Below, piece by piece: positions 33,582 through 45,208 of a stretch of 64,000 bases of DNA (positions are counted from its first letter, which is position 1; each line of letters starts with the position of its first letter). The stretch comes from Aselliscus stoliczkanus (taxonomy: Eukaryota > Chordata > Mammalia > Chiroptera > Hipposideridae). The translations under genes were made by a program, and so were the position numbers. Location of the stretch: the NCBI GenBank assembly GCA_033961575.1, contig CM066734.1, positions 86,822,501-86,886,500 on the forward strand, in the 5' to 3' direction. Under the pieces are notes generated by a model. That model saw only the letters and a program-made list of their open reading frames with translations. It was not told where the DNA came from and did not search any database.

Positions 33582-35138
33582 GGGATTGGCACAAAATAGT
33601 CAAAGATGAAAAGTAAGGATCTACATCCAAAACTACTCTACCCAACAAAGCAATCATTTACAATTGGAGCACAGATAAAGGGCTTCCCAGACAAGGAAAA
33701 GCTAAAGGAGTTCATCACCACCAAACTAGTATTACAAAGAATGTTAGAGGGACTTCAAGACAAAAAGAAAAAAATTGAAAATATGAAAATAAAATGGCAA
33801 TAGCTACATATCTATCAACAATTACTTTAAATGTAAATGGATTAAATGCTCCAATCAAAAGATAAGGTGGCTGAATGAATAAGCAAATAAGACCCTTAAA
33901 TATGCTGCCTACAGAAGTGAAAGACACACAGACTGAAAGTAAAGAGATGGAACAAAATATTCCATGAAAATGGAAACAAACAAAAATCTGAGTAGCAATA
34001 TTTATACCAGACAAAATAAACTTTAAAACAAAGGCTATAATAAGAGACAAAGAAGGACCTAGTAATCCCATTACTGGGTATTTATCTGAAAAACGCCAAA
34101 ACTTCAAGGAGACATGTACATCCATATATTTATTGTAGCATTATTTACAATAGCCAAGATGTGAAGGCAACCTAGGTGTCCCTGAATGGATAAATGGATA
34201 AAGATGAGGCGGTACACATATACAATGGAATATTACTCAGCCATTAAAAAAGAATTAAATCTTGCAATCTGCAACAACATGGATGGACCTGGAGGGAATG
34301 ATGTGAAGTGGAATAAGTCAGACAAAGACAAATGTCATATGATTTCACTTATAAGTGGAATCTAAAGAGCAAAACAAGCAAATAAATGAAACAGAAACAA
34401 ACTATAGTACAGAGAACATTTTGATAGTTGTCAGATGGAAGGAGGTGTTGGGGGTGAGAGAAAAAGGGGAAGGGATTAAGAAGTACAAATTGGGTGTTAC
34501 ACAGTAGTCATGGGGATGTAGGGTATAGCATAAGGATTATAGTCAATAATATTGTAATAACTATGTATGGTGTCAGATGAGTACTAGATTTATCTGGGTG
34601 ATTGGTGGGAGGGGTTGGGGGCATGGAGAAAAAGGTGAAGAGATTAAGAAATACAAAATGGTAGTTACAAAATAGTCAGAGTGATGTAGAGTCAAGAATA
34701 GGGAATATAGTCAATAATATGGTAATAACTATGTATAGCGCCTGGTGGGCACTTCTTAAATTATATAAATGTCTAACCACTATGCTATATGCCTGAAACT
34801 AATATAAAGTAATACTGAATGTCAACTGTAATTGAAAAATTAAAAAGGGGGAAAAGGTAAAGGGGAATAAAAAATAAATAAAATGTGTAATTTAAAAAAA
34901 TGAGAGAGTAAGTCTTCATAGTTCTCATCACAAGGAAAAATATTTTTTTCCTTTCTCTTTTTATTGTCTCTATATGAGATGTTTGATGCTAACTAAACTT
35001 ATTGTAATCATTTCACAATGTATGCAAGTCAAAAACCATCATGCTGTACATCCTAAACTTATACAGTGATCTATGTTAATTATATCTCAATAAAACCGGG
35101 GGTGGGGGGAGAGAAAAATAAAAAAATAAAACACAGGT

Positions 35139-35950
35139 GTTTTATTAAACAGAGACAGTGAAGTGTACAGGCTGTGCAGGATGCTAACCACAGATACTGA
35201 TGATGAGGCCGCATGGAGACAGACATTGTACTGCAGCCTCTGTCACAAAGGGTACTTAACATACAGTTTAACTAAAAATGAAAGGTATTGGTGCTTATAA
35301 AAGAGTAGGTTTTATAATGGTACAAAGTGTTGCCAGGCTACACAGCCAAAGGAAATTACCTCTGAAATCCTGAGGATTTTTAAAATGTTTTGGTTGCCAC
35401 TCTCATTATGACACTTGTAGATGGGTCGTAAGAGTAAGGGGTGTCTTACTGAGATACAACTTTCACCTTCTTGTGGCCATCGACATTATCTGGCCACATT
35501 GTGTTGGAAAAAAAAAAAAAAAGAAGGAAAATGGTTTTAGTCAGCAATAAAATGTGCCTATCTAAAAAATCAAACAAGGCCCCATAAGGGACTGGGAAAG
35601 TTTAGAGTGAAATGAAATTGTATTCCATAAATCTAAAAACAGTTTCATCAAGTTATTTTTAAATGTACCTTATGACAAAGGGACTCTGCATTTCCCCAAG
35701 GAGGAGAGCTATGGGAGGATTGTAAGGGCAGAAAATGGAAAGCAACCCAAATTCCATCAAATTGTGAATGGATAAACCTATGCTGTACCCAAATAATGCT
35801 ACAATAAGCAACAATTCAAAACAAAGAGATCAATCTATATGTATTGGCATGCAGTGTAAAGACATAACTTAAGTGAAAGGGAATCATTTAGAAGGCAATT
35901 CAAAAATATCCCATTTATATAAACAATTTTTAAACCTACCTACAAATCAA
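35139..35950. other. Intergenic, nothing recognised
   Basis: Sequence between L1 copy B and the microsatellite at 35.95 kb. No exon-like reading frame and no repeat I can name, apart from a short A tract near 35,510. Confidence 0.45.
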
Positions 35951-35951
35951 C

Positions 35952-35966
35952 TTGTGTGTATGTGTA

Positions 35967-36047
<81 letters not shown>

Positions 36048-36064
36048 GAGACAGAGACAGAGAC

Positions 36065-36095
<31 letters not shown>

Positions 36096-36115
36096 CAGAG
36101 AGACAGAAAGGAAAG
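35952..36115. repeat. Compound (TG)n(AG)n(AGAC)n microsatellite
   Basis: TG repeats to about 35,988, AG repeats to about 36,045, then AGAC/AGAGAC units to about 36,115. The Ser-Leu and Arg-Glu reading frames across it are compositional artefacts. Confidence 0.95.
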
Positions 36116-36684
36116 ACAGGAAGGACAAAAAGGAAGGCAGGGAGGGATGGAAGAAAATTATGGTAACAGAATTCCATGAATTTAAATCAAAACCATTTCA
36201 TCTCTGAAAAACTAGGGGTGGCTTGTTATCATTACTCTCATCATCTCCTTGGGACATTGGCTAAAGTTGGGTCCAAGTCTTGAATTGAGAGATCGTGTGA
36301 CACCTGGATATTCAAAGGATTCTCTTAAACTCTGCTTCACTACTCAAATTTACAGAAACTACTATCTGGGCAGGTGTGGTTACAGATTACAGTTAGCTTG
36401 CCTGTAACTGGTCTTCTAGCAGAACCCTGAAAAAAAAAAAAAGCAAACAAAAAAATGCCTTCATCTCCTGGTGAGAGCCTTCCAATCCAGTTTTCCGACT
36501 CAATGCCTCAGAAAACTAAAAAACATGACCTCAAAGTACTGATATCTGAGAAGTGTTGCATACGCTCATAGAGATTTTCACAATTACAAAAATCCTATGT
36601 CTGCCTTTTCTTTGTTTTATTTCAGATATCCAGGTTCTAGAGGAAATGTTTTCCAAGGCAGAAAATTATTAATTTTCAGTAATA

Positions 36685-36850
36685 ATGATAGCTAACATTT
36701 ACAAGTTGCCAATCTCTAGTCAAAGTGCTTAAATGTTACCAACTCATTTCACCACACAACAATCCCATGAGGATTCTTCATTTTTACAGATGAGGAAATT
36801 AAACAGAAAAGTTAGGGAACTTGTCCAAGGTCTCACAGCTGGTACAATGT
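36685..36850 (-). mobile_element. MIR SINE
   Basis: Reverse MIR words: 'gatagctaacatttacaagt', 'tttttacagatgaggaaatt' and 'acttgtccaaggtctcacag'. Confidence 0.75.
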
Positions 36851-37959
36851 TAAATATTCTCATCCTTATACAAAGAGATATGTCATCAACCCTGATCTAC
36901 AATGACAGACCCAGAGATTCTGATTCATCAAACGTCGAATTGCTATTGACCATCCAGAATATCTGAAGGCTAGACCTCAATCATTCCATTCAGAAGCTCC
37001 CGTTGGAGCAGTTACAGGCTGAAGGATCAAAGATGAACTCATCCTGTGTCTAAAGCTGGGGAAAGCCCACAGTTACTCATTACCACAAGCTGGATCTGTC
37101 TGATGCTACCGCCAACCATAAACAGGGCAGCTGAGTACTCAGGTTGACATCACTTTACCACATACATAGGCAAGACATTCAAGTATCCATGGGCTTCACC
37201 TGCACAGGAGTCTGTCTAGTCATCTGGCTTCTCTCAGCTCTCAGGAAGAATGCATTGAATAATAAAAATAAAAATAAATAAATTTAAAAAAAGATGGGTC
37301 CTAATCTCTGTAAATGCATTACCCAATAACTGGAACTGACATAATTTTCTACTCTGTGTCTACATCTATAGTCGTTTATAATCAAATACAACAGTGTAAA
37401 AGTTAATAGCTCTTCTTTCCAATTAGCAAGCAACATTAGGCTTAAAATAGTCTTTGTTCCCCATGTGATTTGCTACCTTAAAATTGTGTCCATAACACTT
37501 CAGAGTCAGGTTTAGTAAACAACATGTAGCACATACACTGTGTATAGCTTCAGGTGCAGCTGGATCCAAGGGTTCAAATGATGCTGTCAGAATCTTGATA
37601 TCTCTCCATTCTGCTTTATCAAGCTGGTTCTCCCTTCATGTAGGTATGTCCCTTCACAACTTCCAGTCCAAAGGCAAAAATGTGTGCCCCTTTTCCAGTC
37701 ACTCATACAAAAGTTCTAGGACTAGTTTCGACTGGACCTGTTTGACTCAGCTTCAGTCAAATGCCCATCCCTAAACATATCACTGTGTCCATAGGAGTGC
37801 TATGCTATGATTGGCGTGTAGATGTTACAGACCATCCTGGAGACAGGAGAGTAGAGAAATGATGGTTCCGCAGAAGGAACTCAGAGGTTCGGTACTCAGT
37901 AATATAGGGGTGGATGCTGGGCTGGCCAAGCAAAAACAGTGGCAACGGAGTTTCATGGA

Positions 37960-38235
37960 TGTGTAGATGCCTGACCACTGCACTGTACACCTGAAGTTGA
38001 AGCTGAATAATATTGAATATTCAATACTGAATATTGAATATAATATATATATTCACAGGATGTGGAGTACAGCAATAGGGAATAGAGTCAATGGACTTGT
38101 AACAGCTATTGATATACATGATGTCAGAGAGGTTGTAGATTGGAGGAGGGGGGTTATTACTTTGTGAAGGGTGTAAATGTCTGTTACATTGTTTTGTACA
38201 CCTGAAACTAATAAAAAAAATTAATTTTTTTTAAA
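37960..38235 (+). mobile_element. L1 3' UTR fragment
   Basis: 'gcactgtacacctgaagttg', 'tggagtacagcaataggga', and 'ttttgtacacctgaaactaa' followed by A-rich sequence are L1 3' UTR words. A palindromic AT-rich block built on 'tgaatattcaatactgaata' sits near 38,020. Confidence 0.65.
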
Positions 38236-38719
38236 AAAAGAGCTATGGGAGATGTAGTGGTGGGAACATAGCTCCAGAGTGAAGATATTTGTGTGAGTAA
38301 ATCTCTTCATGTACATTTGTCCACCAGGATAAAGGGGGACAGTGTAGGATTATTTTGGTCCTTGTTATAATTGTGGTAGATAAAACTGCCTTTGAATACA
38401 CAATTTGGTTAAATAGGAAACATATAGATTCATTTCTCATTTTATTTGGCCCAGAAATTAGATTCTATTCCTGATTTGGTGACAGAATGGTTCTCCATTC
38501 ACATTCATTCAAATTCATTCATATGCTCATGCATTCATACAGTCTAGAAGGTACTACTAAATATCTGTCATGGGGAAAGCACCAGGGGTCACCCTCAAAT
38601 AAATGACATCCTGTGAAGATGAATCTTTGGAGCAGAGTCCCACCCACCCTCGCCCTATAGATTGCTTTTTTCTCACTAGCCCTGTGAAGTAGGTCCATTG
38701 CGCTTTTGACATTTCTGAG

Positions 38720-39260
38720 AAAAATAATACAAAAATTTATAGAGAATGATGTTTTGAAACTTTTCAGAATGGAAAGTTTCAAACAAAAGTAGAAGATATA
38801 ATAAACTGGAATGCGCCCATCAGCTGCTTCAGCAATGATTAAACATGGACAAACTTGTTCCATCTATACCCCTATCCGCTGATTATTTTGAAGCAAATCC
38901 TAGAAAGCATATAATCAATCTGTAAATATTTTAGCATATATTTCTAAAAAGTAGGGACTCTAATTTTTTTTTTGGGGGGGGAACAAAGCCATTTATCAAT
39001 ATCACACCTTCAATAATCTCTTAATATCATAAACTATCCAATTTGTGTTCACATTTTCCCAATATGTTTTTCCTTTTTTTTTGGTTTTGTTTTTACAATT
39101 TGTTTAATTGAAACAGGATCCAAGTAAAGTTGAACATTGTAATTGGTTGATATGTCTCTTAAATCTCTGTTAATCTGTGGGTTCCCCTTCTACCTCTTTT
39201 TATTTTGCCTTGAAAAATTTATTTTTAATAAATCAAGTTCTTTGTCCTACACCACCTGGG
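38720..39260. repeat. Ancient interspersed repeat, family uncertain
   Basis: 'ttattttgaagcaaatccta', 'caatctgtaaatattttagc', 'tgaaacaggatccaagtaaa' and 'ttggttgatatgtctcttaa' occur in an order I recognise from a common mammalian repeat, possibly L1-related. I cannot name the family safely. Confidence 0.45.
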
Positions 39261-39324
39261 TGAATTTTAAGGATACTTTTACAGCTTTTACAGCAGTAAG
39301 CTAATGGCCAGGGTGTCAGAGTAC

Positions 39325-39650
39325 ACCTAGCACAGTGATTAAAGCAAGAATTCTACAGCCAAACTTTGTGGGTTCATACCACAGCTCTGGCACTTATTAG
39401 CCATATGACGTAACCCTCTCTGTGCCTCAGTTTTCTCATTTTCAAAATGGGGGTGACAATAGTGCCTATCTCATTGCATTAAATAAGAATTAAATGGCCT
39501 AATGGGTGTACAATAATTAGAACAGTTGTGCTTTGAAGACAGTAAATGATATGTTATACAGATAAGGAATTGAGGGCAGTGAGGCTGACTGGTCCATGGT
39601 CTCAAAGCTAATTGGTGGCAGGGCAGGGACCAGAACACTAATTTGTCCCA
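39325..39650. mobile_element. MIR copies, two adjacent fragments
   Basis: 39,325-39,500 is a sense MIR ('tgtgcctcagttttctcatt', 'aaaatgggggtgacaatagt'). 39,545-39,645 reads like a reverse MIR fragment ('tggtctcaaagctaattggt'). A further MIR-like 'cctcaatctcctgatctata' occurs near 39,780. Confidence 0.7.
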
Positions 39651-41000
39651 CTGGTTAATACCAGTTCAAACCGCTGATAAATGAAGGTCTCGTGTAGTAG
39701 GCATCACTCTAGTGCCGACCAGGATGTTACTGCCATATTGTTGTTAAATCACTGGGCTGATTTTTGGAACCTTCCCAGGCCTCAATCTCCTGATCTATAA
39801 AATGAAGGAGTCAGAGCTGTGTCTAAGGTGCCTGAAATTCCCCTTAGGAGAAATCCCAGCAGAAGATGCCCTAGCAAGCCTTGCAGGGGAGTCATCCAGG
39901 CTATCACAGGGCAGCACCTCCAAATCAGCACCAGCCCAGAACCTTCAGGTTCCCAAAGGAGCATCCGGCCCTTCCTTCTGACAGAGAACCCTGAGCCATT
40001 GAGCCACAGGGCAATAAGCCTCAAAGCGCCAGCCACTACTCCCTCAGCCTGGCTCAGGGGCCAGGCCTGGTGCTCACCACTCCCCATGTTACCTGACACA
40101 CGCAATCCTGACTCACCGAGGCCCTAATGGCAGCTTCCCATATTACTCACCGTGGCCAGCCCTGAGAGGGAAATGCCTCTCCCTGACAGGCAGTTCCTGC
40201 AGCCGGAGACTGGCCTCACTGGACGTAACAGTTGTTTGCCTTTGCTTCTCCAAGGCCTGGCAGCCAAATGGGGTCTTCACTCATAGAGAGAGGCAAGCAC
40301 AGCCGAACTGCTCCTCAGGCAGACATCCCTGTGGGGGGATGTGAAAGGGGATTCTGCAGAGGGGCCTCAAAGCCGCAGATGGACAGCTAGAACAGTCCAG
40401 CCTTTCTGAACATTGCTGGTCATGGTTTGTTTTGTTGTGGGTTTTTTTTTTTGCCTTCTCAGGCTGCTTGCTTCCATTTCAATTAATACAGAAGGATGAT
40501 TTATATTATATCAATTGGAGGATCTACAAGAAATTACTTACCAAAAACCATTTTCATTGTATCCAAACCCAGTATCTTCAGAGTTTGAGCTCCCTGAAAT
40601 TCAAACACATTTCTAAACCACTAGGAAGGAGGGTAAGGGAAATTGAGAAGGGGGCAAAGCAGAGAGGTCACCACGAGATTCTCCCCAAAATACAGTTGGT
40701 CAGCCTCCAGTTGAAAGACAGGCTGTCCTGAGACAGGGGTGGGCTGCTCTCTTCATGGGCATCTTTCTGAAGGATATGCATTAGAGGCAGGTCAATGCTT
40801 ACATACCAGCCGGAAACTCCTAATGTCATCCTGTATGTCTCTGGTCAAGGAGCACTGGGCTATGCCCTGCACATTATCCACAAACACCCAGGTTCTTATT
40901 TAAAAGCATTTGATTTATTAAGTCTCTTCATATATGCTTGTCTCCCCAAAGCCACAGAGCATCATGTATACACATGAAAATGAGAGAGAGAGAATATGAG
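39650..41000. other. GC-richer intergenic block, no gene assigned
   Basis: 39,780-40,330 is GC-richer than its surroundings, and reading frames of about 100 codons are open on both strands (39,819-40,127 plus; 40,105-39,782 minus). Neither protein has recognisable motifs, and overlapping frames like this arise from composition. No splice or promoter support was found. Confidence 0.4.
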
Positions 41001-41004
41001 TGTG

Positions 41005-41440
41005 TCTTCATCAGGGTTCTCCAGAGAAACAGAACCAATAGGATGTGCATATAGAGAGGGGGAGATTTATTTTAAGGAATTCGCTCACACGATTATGGAG
41101 GCTGGCAAGTCCCAAATCTGCAGGTTCCAAAAAGCCTGCCTGTCTGGAGACCAAGGGCAGAGCCGATGTTGCAGTTCCAGTCTGAATGCCAGCAGCTGCA
41201 GCATTCTTTCTTGCTCTTGCTCCGATGAGGCCAATTTTTTGTTCTATTCAGGCCTTCAACTGATTAGATGAGGTCCACCCACATTATGCAGGGCAATCTG
41301 CTTTACTCAGAATTCACCAATGTAAATGTTAACCTCATCCAAAACACATGCTCACAGAAACATCCAGAATAATACCTGACCCAATAAGTGGGCACCAGGC
41401 CCCAGTCAAGTAGACACATAAAATTAACTATCACAGGGTA
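41005..41440 (+). mobile_element. Mammalian interspersed repeat (LTR- or DNA-element type)
   Basis: 'atcagggttctccagagaaa' then 'cagaaccaataggatgtgca', 'ttcgctcacacgattatgga', 'ggctggcaagtcccaaatct' and a 3' 'acacataaaattaactatca' are a familiar eutherian repeat. I am not sure of its class. Confidence 0.55.
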
Positions 41441-42239
41441 CAGAAGAGAGGAGGAGAAAGAAAGGAGGTGAAATTACCCTAAACTCATATCCAAAAAGCA
41501 GGGTGTGGCAGAGAGCTAGAGACCCTGGGTAGAAGCGCCTTGCGGCCCTCACGTCTTCTCCTAACAGGGACTTGCTGGACAATGAGGTGCATGAACTCAC
41601 ACTCACAGGCAGAGACCCTCTCCCTGTGCCCAGGCATTCCTCTACCATGATGTATTCCAGACTATATACTGAGTGCCCTATGTGCTGTGCACTGAGGCCA
41701 CAGCCGTAATATTCAGTTCTTCTGTACATTCAAAAATGGTTAAAATGGTAATTTTTATGTTATCTATTTTATCACAATTAATACTTTAAAAACATTATTT
41801 TTAAAGACTCATTTTGTTACCATTAAGGGCTTCAAAGTCAAGAGAGAGAGGATAGATGCAAAGCATAATTTCAATGTAGGTGGTCACCCACGGTAAGACA
41901 GAGCAAGCTAGAGTGCCCAGAGCCCACCCGGGTCAAAAGAAGCTGCGCCTCTCTCACTTGCTCACCTCGTCCTCTCTCTCCCCTCTGAGCAAAGCTACTT
42001 GGGACACAGGAACTTCCCGGCACACCACCAATCAGGCTGCAAGCCAGGTCCTTCTTATTGTCCACATATGACAACTCACTTCTCTAGTCCCATAACTTCA
42101 CGGTATGCATCCTCAGACTAATCACTTGTCTTAAGCTGTAAAGTTTGTTAGTATTTATCCACTAAAGTGTCAATGTACAATATTTTTACTCTTCTAGTTT
42201 TTATTGATGGAAAAAACAATGTCACATAATTTTTCAGTT

Positions 42240-43120
42240 CAACTGCCATCTCATCGCCTCACCATGTCCAACCACAGCAGTCAAATCCTCAGACCAAAAC
42301 CCTTGGCGTCATCCATGACTCCCCTATGGCTCTCACATCCTGCTTCCATTTAACCAGGAAATCCTGTCAATTCTATAATACCTTCAGAGTATGTCCAGAA
42401 TCTCCCTATTTCCCACACCTCCACAGCTACCACCCCAATCTGTGTCACCATCCTTTCCCCCCTATACTACTGCTATAGTCTATTATAGCTGGACTACTGC
42501 CTGCTTCATACTCTTGCCCCATTCCCCTGCGCTCCCCCAATCCATTCTTCACACAGTGGCCAGAGTTGTCCTTTCAAAACGTCAGTAAGGTCATGCCACA
42601 TGCCTCTGCAAAGCCCTCTAATGACTTTGCATTTCACTCACAGTAATGACACGTTGCTCCTTGACCTCATATCCTGCTACTGTCTCCTCTGACTCACTCT
42701 GTCCAGTTATTACCACCTCTTTGCTGTTGTATGTTACATGCCAAGCCTACTCCTATCTCAGGACCTTTGCATGGGCTGTACCCTCTGCTCAAAGCACTAT
42801 CTACATAGATAACATCCCCACTTCCCTCAAGCCTTTGTTCAAATATCATCTATTTAAAACTGCAACACCCACCAACACTTCTTACCCTGATTATCTTTTA
42901 TTTTTCTGTAGCACATATTACAACATATTCTAACATAATCTAACATATTATATAATTACTCTTTTGTTATATTTATTGTTTACTCGGTCTCCATCCCACT
43001 AGAATGGTAACCCCACTAGGACAGGTATTTTTGTGTGTTTCACTCATGGATGTGCCCCCAAGCTCCCTGGAATAGTGTTTGGCACACAGTTACATAAACA
43101 GTTATTGAACAAATGATGAA
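42240..43120 (+). mobile_element. L2 LINE 3' end, unusually long copy
   Basis: Sense L2 words in order: 'tatctcaggacctttgcatg', 'gcctttgttcaaatatcatc', 'ttttctgtagcacatattac', 'catcccactagaatggtaac', 'ggcacacagttacataaaca'. About 880 bp is present, long for this ancient family, ending at the expected AAATGATGAA-like terminus. Reading frames across it are relics. Confidence 0.75.
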
Positions 43121-43262
43121 AACAAGGTACACATTTACAAAGCAACATGCCCCAGTCCCAAATTCCCTTCTCTGGGCTCTAAGCCTGGAAGAAGGAAAGC
43201 CTTTTTAGACTAGTGTTTCTTCTGTGATGACACATATCACTGCAGTATATTGAAGACTTTTT

Positions 43263-43713
43263 TTTTTTTAATATTTTTTTAATTGGGGAACTGGGGGAGG
43301 GGAACATCGTTGGGGAATCAGGGAAGGGGAACAGACAAGTTGCTGTGTTTTTGTTCTTCAGTCTAGTTGTGGAGGACATTGCTTCAATGGCCCATGTTGG
43401 TATTGTCATTGCGCTCTTCCCGGATGAGGCAGATCAGTCGCTGGCCTCTGGATGTCACTCACCGCGGCTATTGGCAGCTCACGCTGGCTGCCAGCCGCTC
43501 ACGCTGGCTGCGGGCCACTCACTATAGCCTATGGCAGCCCGCTGCAGCAGGGGCTGCAGCCCACACCATCACCGGGGCTCGCACAGCCCAGCTCCAGGTG
43601 GAGCTGTTGTTAGCTGTGGAGGGCAGTGTCACTGGCCCTCATACGTGGGATCTGAACCGGGGCCGCTGACATCCCAAAACCAGCTTTTAACCAATGCGCC
43701 ACTCGCCCGGCCC
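43263..43713 (-). mobile_element. Long-form SINE with doubled tail
   Basis: Reverse long form: oligo(T), 'aattggggaactgggggagg' and a second 'ttggggaatcagggaagggg' block, body, head ending 'gccactcgcccggccc'. Target duplication tgaagacttttt around 43,251-43,262 and 43,714-43,725. Confidence 0.92.
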
Positions 43714-44054
43714 TGAAGACTTTTTATCAGGGCAACCTAGACACAGACACTGGACAGAAGAAAACCAAGGAATAATTCCATCTTGGTTGACATCATACCA
43801 ATAGGTGGCTGAACCCTGTGAGCCTTCAGTCACCAACTATTTCTTGACACCCTCCCTACAAAAAGTATTATAAATATTGCTATTTTTGTGTGATCCCTGC
43901 TTCCTTTCCAAACTGATGACAAATGGTCTGTTTAATCATCAGTTCTAGAATTTTGCTTAGGATTATCATCAAGCCTGTGGAATTTACCATTCTCTTGTTT
44001 GTAGTGTTTACATTCTTATTCATTTTGGTTCTCAGTTTGCATAGTCTCCCTCAT

Positions 44055-44395
44055 TGGATTGTCAAAGGTTCCAAGCTAGGGACTGTGTTCTGTCTTGTTC
44101 ATTCTGTAATGCCCAGAAAAACGTTCTGCTCAAAGTGGTTGAATGATTTGGCAAGTGTCACCTCCTAAGGGAATAAAAAATTGGAATCACTATAATTTAA
44201 TAACAACCATAACCACTCCCTTTCACGGGCCAGGCACTATGGTGGGAGCCTTATGTCAATCACCTCTTTTATTCATCAGAACAAGCCCCATTTTACAGAT
44301 GAGGTACGTGAGGCTTCAATACCTCTCAGGGACTCACACCCAGTCACCCAGCTAATAAGAAAAAGAACCAGGGTTGGAGCCAGTTTTTTGTAACT
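44055..44395. mobile_element. L2 end fragment and reverse MIR
   Basis: 44,055-44,165 has L2-end words ('ccaagctagggactgtgttc'). 44,195-44,395 is a reverse MIR ('gggccaggcactatggtggg', 'ccattttacagatgaggtac', 'cagtcacccagctaataaga'). Confidence 0.6.
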
Positions 44396-45029
44396 GCAAG
44401 GTCCATGCTATTCATCACTTGTGACCACCCTCTCCCATTCCTCTAGCAGCTGACAGAGTCCTTCTCTCAGGAAAAAACTGGGCACGGATGTGTCATGTCC
44501 ATCTCATTGGCAATTTGGTGCATAAGAAGGAGCCCTGAAAGGAAACTCGCTAAGTTAATCTCCCCAACTTTCCATGTTTGTGTAGACAGCAACCATGATG
44601 GCAATGAGAGAAGGCAATTTTCTGACTCTGCGGACCTTAGCTCCTGAACAAAAGCAGAGAAGAAGCCATAAGCCCTGATGAGAGGCCCATGAACAGCGTC
44701 TTCAAACCGCTTGGCTCGGGGTAATGCCCTCCCCTTCCTGTCGGGTTTTTTAAAGTAAATAAGCACCACGGAGGGAACTAGTGTTGAGCATTTCCTGGAA
44801 AGATTCTTTCTCTTGCAGAGGGAGAGCCATACACACAAGTAAAGAGGATGCACTGACAGGGGAGAAGATTTGAGGGAATTAAAAGGATAGGGAGGGCGCG
44901 GCTGTCCACAGTCTGACTCCAAGGGCAGATGAATGATATTTGGCTGTCATTACCAGGAGCTTCTGGTTGATAAATACTGTCTGGTATTTCCTTGCTGATT
45001 TTTTTACCCTCACACCGCAGGCCCTGACC

Positions 45030-45125
45030 ACTGTGGTCCACTATGCAAATGCAAATTACTTAAATCAGGCTGCCGGTGACTCACCAACTCCCTTTTAAAG
45101 CAACGCTGGGCTCAAGGCAGTGGCT
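45030..45125 (+). promoter_or_regulatory. ODAPH: Putative ODAPH core promoter
   Basis: In the 100 bp before the ODAPH start exon there is a RUNX-type TGTGGT (45,032-45,037), an octamer ATGCAAAT (45,043-45,050), a perfect AP-1 TGACTCA (45,077-45,083) and a TATA-like TTTTAAA (45,093-45,099). Spacing would place transcription start near 45,123. RUNX and AP-1 sites fit a tooth-expressed gene, but function is inferred. Confidence 0.55.
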
Positions 45126-45141
45126 ATGGAAGGCAGAAGCC

Positions 45142-45208
45142 ATGGCTCCCAGACTTTGTTTCTCCTACTGGCTATTGGTCTGCTGGCTGGTGGTAATTGT
45201 GGCAGAAG
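45142..45208 (+). CDS. ODAPH: ODAPH coding exon 1 (signal peptide)
   Basis: ATG at 45,142 in strong context (gccATGG). It encodes 22 residues MAPRLCFSYWLLVCWLVVIV-AE, a classic signal peptide with a hydrophobic core at residues 9-20, and ends one base into Gly23 at donor GTAAGC. ODAPH (odontogenesis-associated phosphoprotein, C4orf26) is a secreted enamel-matrix protein; loss in humans causes amelogenesis imperfecta. Start chosen because it opens directly into the signal peptide and matches the family start. Confidence 0.93.

Larger units (their letters stand above)
30492..35126 (+). mobile_element. HAL1-like internally deleted L1, copy B
   Basis: Same layout and strand as copy A. The 5' region starts 'tccagtcaagatggtggag' and runs to about 31,950. 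ORF1-derived sequence follows to about 33,780, with stops. The ORF2 start ('taaatgtaaatggattaaat', from about 33,825) jumps at about 34,058 ('aagaaggac' then 'tagtaatcccatt') to the L1 3' end and 3' UTR, ending near 35,100 with 'tatatctcaataaaa'. Flanks taaaacacaagt (30,480-30,491) and taaaacacaggt (35,127-35,138) look like a target duplication, so this insertion is probably full length for its family. Two long-form SINEs are nested. It encodes no reverse transcriptase. Confidence 0.87.

Noticed and set aside
35940..36207. Overlapping reading frames encoding Ser-Leu and Arg-Glu runs.
   Set aside because: Pure consequence of the (TG)n(AG)n microsatellite.
39782..40127. Overlapping frames of about 100 codons on both strands in a GC-rich block.
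   Set aside because: No motif, promoter or splice support. Open frames on both strands are expected in GC-rich non-coding DNA.
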